A DNA stretch of 51,955 nucleotides from Clostridia bacterium. GTDB lineage: Bacteria > Bacillota > Clostridia > Oscillospirales > Acutalibacteraceae. The DNA is taken from the NCBI GenBank assembly GCA_017396515.1, contig JAFQLV010000054.1, forward strand, positions 1-51,955. The letters run 5' to 3'. Positions 24,187 through 32,714 of the stretch are shown in pieces. Each line of letters begins with the position of its first letter. Position 1 is the stretch's first letter. The position numbers and the translations under genes were made by a program. The notes below the pieces were generated by a model. It did not search any database. It worked only from the letters and a program-made list of their open reading frames with translations, and had not been told where the DNA came from.

Positions 24187-25326
24187 TTATTTTTTCACCA
24201 GCTCATAGAGCTTCTGCTCAAAGCCGTAGGTTTTCATAAGTTTTTCCACTTCACTCAAATCGGGTGTGAGTGGCTTTTTCATTTTGCAGCGAAGCATAAG
24301 ATTTTTAGGCGAGTGTGCAAAGTCCACAAACTCGATGATATCAACCTCATAGCCGCACCTTTTGAGAATTTCGGCTCTTATGCTGTCTGTCAGAAGTGCA
24401 GAGAAACGCTCCTTTATCAGTCCGTGAGTGAGGAGCAAATCGAAGTCACCGCCCTTTTTAATTGAAGAACAGACCTCGTGCTGACAGCAGGGTACGGAAA
24501 AAATATGCCTCACACCATGGCTTATGGCGTGATAAAGAGCAAAGTCCGTGGCAATATCACAGGCGTGAAGGGTAATAACCATATCAACATTGTCTTTATA
24601 GACTTCGCCTTTTGTCACATCATTGACATAGAATTTCAGGTTGTCGTAGCCGTATTTTTCCGCAGTTTCATTGCAGTGGCGAACCACATCCTCTTTAAGG
24701 TCGAAGCCTAAAACCTTGGCTTTCACTTTCTTGATTTCGGTGAAATAGTAATAAACAATAAATGTCAGATATGACTTTCCGCAGCCGAAATCGAGTATAG
24801 TAACTTCATCCTTATTCATCTTTGAGAAGCTGTCGTCGATAATTTCAATGAAGCGGTTAATCTGCTTATACTTGTCATACTTGCTTTTGACTACGGTGAA
24901 ATCCTTTGAAAAAACCCCTAAATCCACGAGAGCAGGGATGTTTGCCCCCTGAGGCAGGATGTAGTTTTTCTCTTTGTTGTGCTTTGCCGTTTCAACTTTC
25001 GCAATATCGTTGCCCGTCACCTTGCGCTTGGTTTTATCGGGAAATATTGTGTACTGCACTGTGGTACCCTCGGCGGTAAGGCAAGCCTGACGGAAAGTGT
25101 CTTTACCCACAGTTTCGCACCATGAAAGGAAGTCCGCTTCACTTAAATTTTCGTGAAAAACTTGATTGTTTTTATGCTTTTCAAGCTGCCACTTTATGCC
25201 CTGTTTGGTTTCAAAGGGTCGGGCAGTTATTTTTGTGTACTCGGAAGTCTTATCCTTTCTGTCACTAAAAGCAAGCTTTTTTATTTTGCCGCTTAAGGCA
25301 GTTATATCTTCGTTTATGATAAACAT
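24187..25326 (-). CDS. Class I SAM-dependent methyltransferase
   Basis: 379 residues from the ATG at 25326, which has GAGGTG 4 nt upstream; the reading frame stays open about 70 codons further but that part overlaps the divergent promoter and looks non-coding. The SAM motif is ILDFGCGKSYLTF (about residue 195), motif II is VLGFDLKEDVV, and a late motif is VPCCQHEVC. This pattern matches Methyltransf_32/TRM13-like proteins, so an RNA substrate is possible but unproven. The N-terminal 180 residues form a separate domain with no recognised motif. It is divergent from the phosphotransferase gene and has its own terminator. Confidence 0.85.
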   Translation of the reverse strand: MFIINEDITALSGKIKKLAFSDRKDKTSEYTKITARPFETKQGIKWQLEKHKNNQVFHENLSEADFLSWCETVGKDTFRQACLTAEGTTVQYTIFPDKTKRKVTGNDIAKVETAKHNKEKNYILPQGANIPALVDLGVFSKDFTVVKSKYDKYKQINRFIEIIDDSFSKMNKDEVTILDFGCGKSYLTFIVYYYFTEIKKVKAKVLGFDLKEDVVRHCNETAEKYGYDNLKFYVNDVTKGEVYKDNVDMVITLHACDIATDFALYHAISHGVRHIFSVPCCQHEVCSSIKKGGDFDLLLTHGLIKERFSALLTDSIRAEILKRCGYEVDIIEFVDFAHSPKNLMLRCKMKKPLTPDLSEVEKLMKTYGFEQKLYELVKK

Positions 25327-25384
25327 TTTGCACCTCGTTTGTGTTGGTGAAAATATAATATCACAAAACATATAAAAAGTACAG

Positions 25385-25413
25385 TTGACAAAGAAAAAAG
25401 GCAGAATTATAAT
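25385..25413 (+). promoter_or_regulatory. Consensus sigma-A promoter of the phosphotransferase gene
   Basis: TTGACA at 25385-25390, exactly 17 nt, then TATAAT at 25408-25413: both boxes are perfect consensus. Confidence 0.88.
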
Positions 25414-25444
25414 TAAATTATATTGTACAGGCAGGTGAAACACA

Positions 25445-26431
25445 ATGTCGAAAACCAAGCGTAATATCAGTGATGAAGCATTAGGAGAAATTTTCCTCAG
25501 ACACTCTTTAGGCAAAGTTGCAAAGGTTACACCGCTCAAAGGAGGTCAGTTCAATTCGGTGCTGAAAGTAACAGTGCAGGATTGCAAAGATTATGTTATC
25601 AAAATAGCACCTTCAAAAGAAACAGAAGTGCTCACTTATGAAAAAAACCTTATAAAAAGCGAAGTGTATTTCTATGAGAATTTCGCCGATTTAAAGAATG
25701 TCTGTTTCCCGAAAATTTGTGGCTATGATTACAGCTTTGAGAGAGAATATCAATATCTCATAATGGAGTATATTGAGGGTGAAATGCTTACCGAAGCAAA
25801 ACTAAGCAAGGAAGAATACAGTCAGGTTATGTTTAAGTTGGGAAAAGCTATGGCTGAAATTCACGATCTGCCTTGTGAAGAGGGCTTCGGATATATCCAG
25901 AACGGACTTTGCAAAACATGGGAAGAAGCTTATCTAAGTATGACAGAAAATGTTATAAAGAATGCTGAGAGCAAGAATGCAAAAATCCCATATCTCGGTG
26001 AGATAAGAAGTATAATTGAAGAAAACAGAAATATTTTGCGTGAGGTTAAAAATACATCTTTTGTCCATTTTGATTTGTGGGCAGGGAATATTATACTGAA
26101 AGATAAAAAGCTCTATGCCTTAATAGACTGCGAAAGAGCTATGCTTGGTGACAGGGTGGGTGATTTCATATCTCTTGATTATACTGCGGCTTTTGATTTG
26201 GAAGAAAACAAGCACCTGATTGAGGGATATAATAATGTGGCAAATGAGCCTTTAACCTTTGACAGCAATGAAATGAAAAGGCTTTATCTTATGAAAATAT
26301 ATCTCGGTCTTATTGTTTATACCGAACAGTATTATCGCCACGGCAGACTTTCACCTGAGTTTTATGCAAATAGAAAATTCGGCAAAAAGGTGCTTCATAA
26401 CGCAATAGAAAATATAAAGAGGATGGGATGA
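25445..26431 (+). CDS. Aminoglycoside phosphotransferase (APH/choline kinase-like) family protein
   Basis: 328 residues, a protein-kinase-like fold that phosphorylates a small molecule with ATP. Visible motifs: the glycine loop LKGGQFNSVLKV, the ATP-binding lysine in YVIKIAP, the hinge YLIMEYIEGEML, the catalytic loop FVHFDLWAGNIIL and the metal-binding DCERAMLGDRVGD. Members phosphorylate aminoglycosides, macrolides, choline, fructosamine or homoserine; this sequence does not look like a known resistance enzyme. The start has AGGTG 7 nt upstream. The next gene begins 3 bp after its stop. Confidence 0.85.
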   Translation: MSKTKRNISDEALGEIFLRHSLGKVAKVTPLKGGQFNSVLKVTVQDCKDYVIKIAPSKETEVLTYEKNLIKSEVYFYENFADLKNVCFPKICGYDYSFEREYQYLIMEYIEGEMLTEAKLSKEEYSQVMFKLGKAMAEIHDLPCEEGFGYIQNGLCKTWEEAYLSMTENVIKNAESKNAKIPYLGEIRSIIEENRNILREVKNTSFVHFDLWAGNIILKDKKLYALIDCERAMLGDRVGDFISLDYTAAFDLEENKHLIEGYNNVANEPLTFDSNEMKRLYLMKIYLGLIVYTEQYYRHGRLSPEFYANRKFGKKVLHNAIENIKRMG

Positions 26432-26434
26432 ACT

Positions 26435-26824
26435 ATGTTCGCATCGTTTGAAAAAGATTACATCATGCGCATCGTCAAAGAAATGGTGCGTATGCTGTTA
26501 AAGCTGCTGTTTGATATTGACACAACAAGGTCTATGGAAGATGTAATAAAAGAAGCCGAGGAAAAGCAGACTCTTGACAGACTTATAAAAATGACAGACG
26601 AGGGGTTTGTAAACGAAGCCGAAAATGAGCTTTATGAAATAACTCTCGACGGCGACAGAACACACCTGAAAACAGCCCTAATCTTTTATTATCACCTTGC
26701 AGAAAAAGATGAAGACTTTCTTTTTCGGCACGGGTACACACAGGAAGAAGTAAAAGAGGGTGTGGAGGATTTAATAGAGAGATACGGCGTTAAAGACATA
26801 GCCGATTTGTTTATGGAAACTTAA
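26435..26824 (+). CDS. DUF6483-like small helical protein
   Basis: 129 residues, acidic and mostly alpha-helical, with a characteristic N-terminus FEKDYIMRIVKEMVRML. This N-terminus is typical of a family of unknown function common in gut Clostridia (DUF6483, recognised with moderate confidence). There is no membrane segment. The middle and C-terminal part has a TPR-like helical character (LYEITLDGDRTHLKTAL). It starts 3 bp after the phosphotransferase stop and is likely co-transcribed with it. No function can be given. Confidence 0.75.
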   Translation: MFASFEKDYIMRIVKEMVRMLLKLLFDIDTTRSMEDVIKEAEEKQTLDRLIKMTDEGFVNEAENELYEITLDGDRTHLKTALIFYYHLAEKDEDFLFRHGYTQEEVKEGVEDLIERYGVKDIADLFMET

Positions 26825-26831
26825 AAATCAG

Positions 26832-26860
26832 TTGACTAAGAAAGTCAAATAAGCTATAAT
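26832..26860 (+). promoter_or_regulatory. Near-consensus promoter of the sulfatase-maturase operon
   Basis: TTGACT at 26832-26837, 17-nt spacer, TATAAT at 26855-26860; the start codon follows 21 bp later. Confidence 0.85.
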
Positions 26861-26881
26861 AAATTCATTACGGAGAAAGGA

Positions 26882-28915
26882 ATGAAAATTATGGAAAACA
26901 AATTTTCACTCGACAAATCAAAAAAGGTCTTCCCTATAATCCTTATGGTTATAGGCATCGGAATTATGATAGCACAGCTTGTTACAAGACTCAATCTTGT
27001 AGGTCTTGTCAGTCTGCTTTATTGCTGCATTATGTCTGCTGTCATTCTTCTTTCACTCATCATTAAGAAAAAGGTTTATGCACCTATGATTTTCGGCTAT
27101 GCTGCCGCAAACCTGGGCTTAATCATCTTCCATGTAATCTGGGGTGCAGACGCAGGCTTCGGTGCCTTCTGCAGCGGTCTTGCAGGCTGGTCAAGTGTCG
27201 ACAATCCGCTTTTTGCAGGTGAAGGCAGCTTCTTTACAAGGCTTTTAGGCAACCTTCTTCTTTCACTGCCGGCAAGTGCTTCACTGTGGGGACTTTTCTT
27301 TGTTGCAAAGAAAAGCTGCAACAAAAAAGGTCTCAAGGCTGCTGTGTCATCAGTTCTCAGTGTGCTGCTTATGGCTTCATCAGTGCTTGCAGTGCTCACA
27401 GGCAACTTGAGAACAAAGCCCGTAACGGAAAGACTCTGGGACGGCCACGACGATTATCTTGGCGGTGTTGACAAAAACACCGAGGGCAAGCCTAATGTGC
27501 TCTTTATCCTTATGGATGATATGGGCTACGGTGACACATCACTGAACGGTGCTATTTATGACACACCCAATATGGACTCAATCGGCGAAAACGGTCTTAA
27601 CTTTGAGAATTTCTATTCAAGCTATTCAGTTTGCTCACCTGCCCGTTTTGCTGCTCTCACAGGCCGTTACCCCTACAGAGGCTATGCAGACAATGTTATT
27701 TATCCCACAGTTTCAACCTTTAATCCCTTTGCACAGACAAGAGTTTACAACTCCTTTGAAATGGGCAACAATGTTGACGGTATGCTGGGCGATGAAATCA
27801 CAGTTGCAGAGGTCTTCCAGCAGGCAGGCTATGCTACAGGTGCTTTCGGCAAGTGGCATTTAGGTGACTACGGTGAGTACCTTCCCACAAATCAGGGCTT
27901 TGACTATTTCTACGGCTCACACCATGTTAACGATATGAAGCCCTTCTATCATGTAAGTGAAGAAAACGGCGAATATACTATCGTTCACGGCACTGACGAA
28001 ATGAAGGACGAAAACGGCAAGAAGGACCAGAGCAAGCTTACTCAGTGGATTCACGAAGAAATTACCACCTGGATTACAGATACCGTTACAAACAGCGATG
28101 AGCCCTTCTTCGCATACTACGCAACCCCCTGGCCTCACGGCCCCGTATTTGCCGGCGACGACTTTGACGGTGCAAGCGGTATGGGTACATATGTTGACTG
28201 TATTACAGAGTTTGACACATATCTCGGTCAGCTCTTTGCCACTATGGAAGAGCTTGGTGTCCTCGAGGATACCATCATCATCTTCACAAGTGACAACGGA
28301 CCTGCACTTGAGGGCAGCACAGCAGACCTTCGCGGTGCAAAATATCTCCCCTATGAGGGCGGTCAGAAGGTTCCCTTTATGATAAGATGGGATAACAACG
28401 GCGGTCTTTTTGAAAAGGGCGGTACCCGTGAAAACAGCGCAACCTTTGTTGACTTCTTCCCCACATTGCTTGAGCTTACAGGCATAACAAACGGTGGCGA
28501 AGCAAATGTACTTCCCTCAGACAGAGCTATTGACGGTGTTTCCTTTGTTCCCGTAATTAAGGAAGACATTCCCGTTCATACCGAAGAGCATCCTATTCTT
28601 CATATGAAGCGTGAGGATATCAAGGCTATTCAGTATACGGTGCCCTCACAGACAGTCAAGGATATGTATCCCGACTATGATTATGAAATCCTTGACAGTG
28701 AATATCTCACCCTTAAATATTTTGACAAGGCACCTAACGATAACTCAGCTTTCTTTGATAAGAGCCGTAAGAATTGGCTTCATATTCTCACCGATGACTA
28801 TCAGGAAAACTATAACCGCACAGTGGTTTACCCCGAAATATCAGCCAAAATGAATGAAGAGCTCAAGGCTATTCAGAAGGATTTCGGTGCTAACAGAAGA
28901 GGTATTATCGAATAA
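26882..28915 (+). CDS. Membrane-anchored Cys-type sulfatase with five N-terminal transmembrane helices
   Basis: 677 residues. Five hydrophobic helices (about residues 15-37, 40-64, 66-90, 118-143, 152-177) precede a full sulfatase domain from about residue 205 (NVLFILMDDMGYGD, metal-binding Asp pair). The catalytic signature CSPARFAALTGR has Cys251 in the C-x-P-x-R context, which is converted to formylglycine. Other family motifs are GKWHLGD, WPHGP and FTSDNGP. With an odd number of helices and a cytoplasmic N-terminus, the catalytic domain should face outside. The architecture matches lipoteichoic acid synthase, but LtaS uses Thr. The TAA stop shares its last base with the ATG of the maturase gene. 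The substrate (mucin or polysaccharide sulfate) is unknown. Confidence 0.9.
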   Translation: MKIMENKFSLDKSKKVFPIILMVIGIGIMIAQLVTRLNLVGLVSLLYCCIMSAVILLSLIIKKKVYAPMIFGYAAANLGLIIFHVIWGADAGFGAFCSGLAGWSSVDNPLFAGEGSFFTRLLGNLLLSLPASASLWGLFFVAKKSCNKKGLKAAVSSVLSVLLMASSVLAVLTGNLRTKPVTERLWDGHDDYLGGVDKNTEGKPNVLFILMDDMGYGDTSLNGAIYDTPNMDSIGENGLNFENFYSSYSVCSPARFAALTGRYPYRGYADNVIYPTVSTFNPFAQTRVYNSFEMGNNVDGMLGDEITVAEVFQQAGYATGAFGKWHLGDYGEYLPTNQGFDYFYGSHHVNDMKPFYHVSEENGEYTIVHGTDEMKDENGKKDQSKLTQWIHEEITTWITDTVTNSDEPFFAYYATPWPHGPVFAGDDFDGASGMGTYVDCITEFDTYLGQLFATMEELGVLEDTIIIFTSDNGPALEGSTADLRGAKYLPYEGGQKVPFMIRWDNNGGLFEKGGTRENSATFVDFFPTLLELTGITNGGEANVLPSDRAIDGVSFVPVIKEDIPVHTEEHPILHMKREDIKAIQYTVPSQTVKDMYPDYDYEILDSEYLTLKYFDKAPNDNSAFFDKSRKNWLHILTDDYQENYNRTVVYPEISAKMNEELKAIQKDFGANRRGIIE

Positions 28916-29997
28916 TGCCGCCGCTGTCAATAATGATAAAGCCGGCTTCAAGCCTTTGCAATCTTCGCTGCAAATACTGTTTTTACTGCGATGTTGCGGC
29001 AAACCGAGAGGTTTTCTCACTGGGCAAGATGAATGAAGCAACGGCAGAAAAACTCATAAAAGACGCCCTCAGCTTTGCTGAGGGCTCAAGCGTTGCCTTT
29101 GCCTTTCAGGGCGGTGAGCCTTTAATGGCGGGCATAGACTACTTTAAATTTTTCACTGAAACCGTCAACGCGTACAATAAAAACGGCAGTGAAATTTTCT
29201 ATTCAATTCAGACAAACGGCACACTCATAACAGATGAGTGGGCACGCTTTTTCACCGAGAATAAATTCCTTGTGGGGCTGAGCCTTGACGGCGACTACGA
29301 GGGCAATAAATTCCGTGTTGACGCCAACGGGCAGAACTCTTACTATAAGATTATCACCGCCGCCAACAAGCTGAAAAAGCATAAAACTGAATTTAATATT
29401 CTCACGGTGCTCACAGGCTACTGTGCCGACAATGCTGAGAGAATTTACAAATATTTCCGCTCTCAGGGCTTCGGATATATCCAGTTTATCCCCTGTCTCA
29501 GGCCTATGGGTGACAGCACTGAAAGTGAGCTGTATATGACTGAGAAGCAATATACGGATTTTCTTATACGCATATTTAACCTTTATGTCAAGGATTTTGT
29601 CAGGGGTAACTATATCAGCATAAGACAGTTTGATAACTGGGTAAGAATGTATTTGGGCGAAAAGCCTGAGCAGTGCGGTCTTATGGGGCACTGCACACAT
29701 CAGTTTGTCTGTGAAGGCAACGGCAACATTTACCCCTGTGATTTTTATTGCACAGACGAGTGGTGCCTGGGCAACATAAACCAACTGACCTTAGAAGAAA
29801 TGGCAAAAGGCAAAACAGCATTTGAGTTTATTAAAGAGAGCATTGCCGTGCCCGAAAAGTGCAAGCAGTGCAGGTTTTATCCCCTTTGCCGTGCAGGCGG
29901 CTGCAAGCGCAACAAAGAAAGTGCAGACTACTGCGAAAGCTACAAGGCGTTTTTCTCTGCCTGCCTGCCGTTGTTCAGGGTGTTCGGGAAAAATTAG
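28915..29997 (+). CDS. Anaerobic sulfatase-maturating enzyme (radical SAM, SPASM domain)
   Basis: 360 residues. Anaerobic SMEs oxidise the Cys or Ser of sulfatases to formylglycine in the cytoplasm using SAM and iron-sulfur clusters. The radical SAM cluster motif is CNLRCKYCFYC, the SAM motif is FAFQGGEPLMAG, and the C-terminal SPASM clusters use the cysteines in QCGLMGHCTHQFVCEG, YPCDFYC and CKQCRFYPLCRAGGC. The length and motif order match the family. Its ATG overlaps the sulfatase stop, so the enzyme is made together with its presumed substrate. A period-7 repeat and a palindromic element start about 10 bp after the stop codon. Confidence 0.93.
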   Translation: MPPLSIMIKPASSLCNLRCKYCFYCDVAANREVFSLGKMNEATAEKLIKDALSFAEGSSVAFAFQGGEPLMAGIDYFKFFTETVNAYNKNGSEIFYSIQTNGTLITDEWARFFTENKFLVGLSLDGDYEGNKFRVDANGQNSYYKIITAANKLKKHKTEFNILTVLTGYCADNAERIYKYFRSQGFGYIQFIPCLRPMGDSTESELYMTEKQYTDFLIRIFNLYVKDFVRGNYISIRQFDNWVRMYLGEKPEQCGLMGHCTHQFVCEGNGNIYPCDFYCTDEWCLGNINQLTLEEMAKGKTAFEFIKESIAVPEKCKQCRFYPLCRAGGCKRNKESADYCESYKAFFSACLPLFRVFGKN

Positions 29998-30167
29998 AAG
30001 TCAATGAAAATGCAAAATGCAAAATTGTGGTCGCGGGCACATTTCTGCCAAAAAATAATATTCTCCCGCAAAGGAAGCCGGGATGAAATCCCAACTCTGC
30101 AGATTATAATCCTCATCCACCGCAAGCGGTCCCCCTTCCCCTTAAAGCAAGGGGAAGGCATAAATAA

Positions 30168-30211
30168 GGCAGGTCACTACAAGATTTCAGTAGTGACCTG
30201 CCGTTTGTTTT
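30168..30211 (+). terminator. Hairpin terminator inside the palindromic element
   Basis: GGCAGGTCACTAC (30168-30180) pairs perfectly with GTAGTGACCTGCC (30190-30202), followed by GTTTGTTTT. It probably ends sulfatase-maturase transcripts. The stem resembles that of the terminator at 24149-24183. Confidence 0.75.
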
Positions 30212-30395
30212 AAGATTGATGAAACTTACCGCCTCTGAGCTTCATCTCCGCGGAAAGAGGCTTGAGGTTAGTGGGCGGTGAAATCGCGACCACAATTTTG
30301 CAATAAAATGCACCGTCAGGTGCCACCACAGCCTTGTCTCCCCTGAAAGGGGAGATGTCAAAACAAATTTTTTGTTTTGACAGAGAGGTCATTTA

Positions 30396-30409
30396 GCATT
30401 TTGCATTTA
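30396..30409 (-). repeat. Period-7 repeat starting at the stop codon of proC
   Basis: On the minus strand the proC TAA stop runs directly into TAAATGC, AAAATGC, TAAATGA. It also forms the right end of the palindromic element. Confidence 0.6.
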
Positions 30410-31201
30410 TAAAGCCTTGTCTTTATTATACGCTGCTTCCACTGCTTCGCCCACGAGAGCCTCAAAGCTACCGCTTTGCAGCGCCGCAACACCCTCAATT
30501 GTTGTGCCGCCCGGTGAGCAGACCTGATCAACCAGACTCCACGGATGCTCTTTGCTTTCAAGAATCATCTTTGCGCTGCCGAGAACTGCACCTGCAGCCA
30601 CCTCTAAAGCCTGAGCCTTAGTCATACCGTTTTTGACGGCGGCTCTTGCAAGAGAATCGATGAACATATAAGAAAATGCAGGACTGCAGCCGCCTATGGC
30701 ACTGTAAATTGAGAAAAGCTTCTGCTCAATATTTACGGCAATGCCGAAGCTTTCGCAAAGAGCCTTAACAAAAGCCAAGTCATCGGCACTTGCATTTTCA
30801 TTGCCGCAATATGCCGACACAGCAGCACCGACTTTTGCATTTATGTTGGGCATTACCCTTACAATTCTTGCCTTATATGGCAGACACTCAGCAATAAACT
30901 CAAGTGTTTTTCCTGCGGCAATAGAGATAATCAAGGGGCTGTTTTCACTGAGTACACTGCCGATTTCACCGAGAAGTGACGGAAAAACATTGGGCTTGAC
31001 GCTCAGAACAACCTTATCACATCCGGCGGCGATTTCTTTGGCACAAGAGAACACCTGAACGCCGTACTCAGCACCTAAAGCCTTTGCTTTTTCCTGACAG
31101 ATATCACAAACAGCTATCTCACTGCTTTTGAGCATACCTGAAGCGAGAACACCTTTTATAATGGCTGTTGCCATATTGCCTGTGCCGATAAAACCAAGCA
31201 T
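30407..31201 (-). CDS. proC: Pyrroline-5-carboxylate reductase
   Basis: 264 residues, normal for ProC. It makes the last step of proline synthesis, reducing pyrroline-5-carboxylate with NAD(P)H in the cytoplasm. The dinucleotide-binding motif GFIGTGNMATAI, the strand VVLSVKPNVF, the conserved RVMPNINAKVG and the C-terminal signature DQVCSPGGTTIEGVAAL are all present. The start has GGAGG 7 nt upstream and lies 17 bp after mscL, with which it is probably co-transcribed; both respond to osmotic needs in principle. A period-7 repeat begins at its stop. Confidence 0.95.
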   Translation of the reverse strand: MLGFIGTGNMATAIIKGVLASGMLKSSEIAVCDICQEKAKALGAEYGVQVFSCAKEIAAGCDKVVLSVKPNVFPSLLGEIGSVLSENSPLIISIAAGKTLEFIAECLPYKARIVRVMPNINAKVGAAVSAYCGNENASADDLAFVKALCESFGIAVNIEQKLFSIYSAIGGCSPAFSYMFIDSLARAAVKNGMTKAQALEVAAGAVLGSAKMILESKEHPWSLVDQVCSPGGTTIEGVAALQSGSFEALVGEAVEAAYNKDKAL

Positions 31202-31218
31202 AGCTTTACCTCCCGGGC

Positions 31219-31683
31219 TTAAATATTATCAGATGTGCAATGAGGACATCTTGTAGCCTCTATGCTGATTTCGCTCTTGCAATAGGGACAAACCTTTGTT
31301 GTGGGCTCAGCAGGAGCTTCTTCTTCCTTTTTCTTGCCAAGGTCTGCAGCCTTATTGATAGCCTTTACAAGCAGGAAAATGACAAATGCCATAATAAGGA
31401 AGTTGATTATTGCTGTAATAAAGGAGCCGTAATTGAGAGTTGCATAGCCTGCCTCTTTTGCAGCCTCAACCGTTGCAAAGGAAACCTCTTCAGTTGTGAG
31501 GACAATAAACTTGTCTGCAAAGTTTGCACCCTTGGTTATAAGTGAGAGAACGGGAGACACAATGTCGTTAACCAATGAATTGACAATAGACTGAAACGCA
31601 CCGCCTATGATAACGCCCACAGCAAGGTCAATAACATTGCCTCTCATAATAAACTTTTTGAATTCATTGAAAAAACCTTTCAT
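31219..31683 (-). CDS. mscL: Large-conductance mechanosensitive channel with C-terminal zinc ribbon
   Basis: 154 residues. MscL opens under membrane tension to release solutes during hypo-osmotic shock. The N-terminal helix and first pore helix are FKKFIMRGNVIDLAVGVIIG and following residues. The second membrane helix is FITAIINFLIMAFVIFLLVKA, and a charged KKKEEE linker follows. Instead of the usual C-terminal helix bundle the protein ends with a zinc ribbon, CPYC then 11 residues and CPHC. Such ribbons occur in some clostridial MscL proteins. The start has AGGAGG and a promoter at 31715-31744. Confidence 0.94.
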   Translation of the reverse strand: MKGFFNEFKKFIMRGNVIDLAVGVIIGGAFQSIVNSLVNDIVSPVLSLITKGANFADKFIVLTTEEVSFATVEAAKEAGYATLNYGSFITAIINFLIMAFVIFLLVKAINKAADLGKKKEEEAPAEPTTKVCPYCKSEISIEATRCPHCTSDNI

Positions 31684-31714
31684 TTATAATTCCTCCTGAA
31701 AATATTTTCGTTAT

Positions 31715-31744
31715 ATTTTAGCACATCTTTCATATAAAAGTAAA
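31715..31744 (-). promoter_or_regulatory. Probable promoter of mscL-proC
   Basis: On the minus strand: TTTACT (18-nt spacer) or TTACTT (17-nt spacer) before TAAAAT (complement of 31715-31720). Confidence 0.5.
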
Positions 31745-31749
31745 GTCTT

Positions 31750-32622
31750 TTATACACCCGTCAGATCAAAATCGGGAATAAATTTTTCGCTTGCCGCGGT
31801 GCTCTGCTGAGTAAAGATGTTTTTAAAGCCCAGCTCTTCGGCAAAAGAAAGCACCTTTTCATATTCACGCTGAGTAATTTTTCTCTGAAGCTCCGGCAGG
31901 TTTTCGATTTTTCCGTAAGGCGTATACTGTGCCATAAGGCTTATGGCTGTGTCCTCACCCAGGCTGTCATAAATCCACTGCAGAATTTTTATACTCTGAT
32001 TTGTGTTTTTAGGCAAAACAAGGTGACGCACTATCATGCCCTTTTTCATTATTCCCTTTTCGTCATATATGTTTTCGGGACACTGCCGTTTCATTTCAAT
32101 TAGTGCCTTTGAGGCAAAAGCGAAATAATCCTCAGCCTCACTGTAGCGCTTGCTTTTTTCACCGTCAATATATTTAAGGTCAGGCAGATAAATGTCAATA
32201 AGTCCCTCAAGGCTCCGCAGAGTCTCCACCCTTTCATAGCCCGAGCTGTTATAGACCACGGGCACACTGCTTTTATACTCTGAGAGAACCCTTTTAAGTC
32301 TGAATGCATAGTGTGTGGGATTTACGAGATTTATATTGTGTACCCCTGCGGAAATAAGCTCTGTAAAAATTTCACAAAGCCTTTCCTCGCTTATAACCCG
32401 GCCCTCACCGCCGTGGCTTATTGCGTAATTCTGACAGTAGGCACAGCCTAAATTACAGCCGGAAAAGAAAACAGTCCCGCTGCCCCTTGTGCCGCTTATG
32501 GGCGGCTCCTCCCAGAAGTGCTTTGCTGCTCTTGCTAAGACAAAATCCCAGGGCATTCTGCAGTAGCCCATTTGGTTTTCTCTGTCGGCACCGCACTGCC
32601 TCGGACACATATTGCATTTCAT
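31750..32622 (-). CDS. Radical SAM protein, PflA-like (COG1313 type)
   Basis: 290 residues. The N-terminus MKCNMCPRQCGADR is a Cys-rich extension; the radical SAM cluster motif is CNLGCAYCQN. Further motifs are NLVNPTHYAF, VYNSSGYE, YLPDLKY and LMAQYTPYG. These match the group annotated as putative pyruvate formate-lyase activating enzyme, which has no proven substrate and is distinct from the true PflA at 44790. The ATG at 32622 is chosen because AGGTG lies 5 nt before it, eight codons downstream of another ATG. The 448-bp region upstream is rich in hairpins. Confidence 0.88.
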   Translation of the reverse strand: MKCNMCPRQCGADRENQMGYCRMPWDFVLARAAKHFWEEPPISGTRGSGTVFFSGCNLGCAYCQNYAISHGGEGRVISEERLCEIFTELISAGVHNINLVNPTHYAFRLKRVLSEYKSSVPVVYNSSGYERVETLRSLEGLIDIYLPDLKYIDGEKSKRYSEAEDYFAFASKALIEMKRQCPENIYDEKGIMKKGMIVRHLVLPKNTNQSIKILQWIYDSLGEDTAISLMAQYTPYGKIENLPELQRKITQREYEKVLSFAEELGFKNIFTQQSTAASEKFIPDFDLTGV

Positions 32623-32714
32623 ATAATCACCTGCCTTTTTCTTCATATTCTATCATAACAAACGAAAAAAATCCACCCCGGAAACGCAGAGGGTTGCTAA
32701 GGACAGATAAAATT

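Larger units (their letters stand above)
30007..30409. mobile_element. MITE-like palindromic intergenic element with nested inverted repeats
   Basis: This fills the 409-bp gene-free gap between the maturase gene and proC. The outer ends are period-7 tracts in inverse orientation (AAAATGC AAAATGC at 30007-30020; GCATTTTGCATTT at 30396-30408). Inside is an 18-bp perfect inverted repeat (30018-30035 with 30285-30302, TGCAAAATTGTGGTCGCG and its complement). Five or more smaller perfect hairpins follow: 30134-30158, 30168-30202, 30231-30261, 30310-30323, 30337-30355 and 30356-30382. No convincing protein is encoded and no transposase is present. Confidence 0.65.

Noticed and set aside
25327..25539. 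N-terminal extension of the methyltransferase frame
   Set aside because: It would run through the divergent perfect promoter and into the phosphotransferase gene; the ATG at 25326 has a good ribosome binding site.
30210..30392. 60-codon minus-strand ORF inside the palindromic element
   Set aside because: It spans several perfect hairpins and has no ribosome binding site; its sequence is dictated by the palindromes, so it is very likely not translated.
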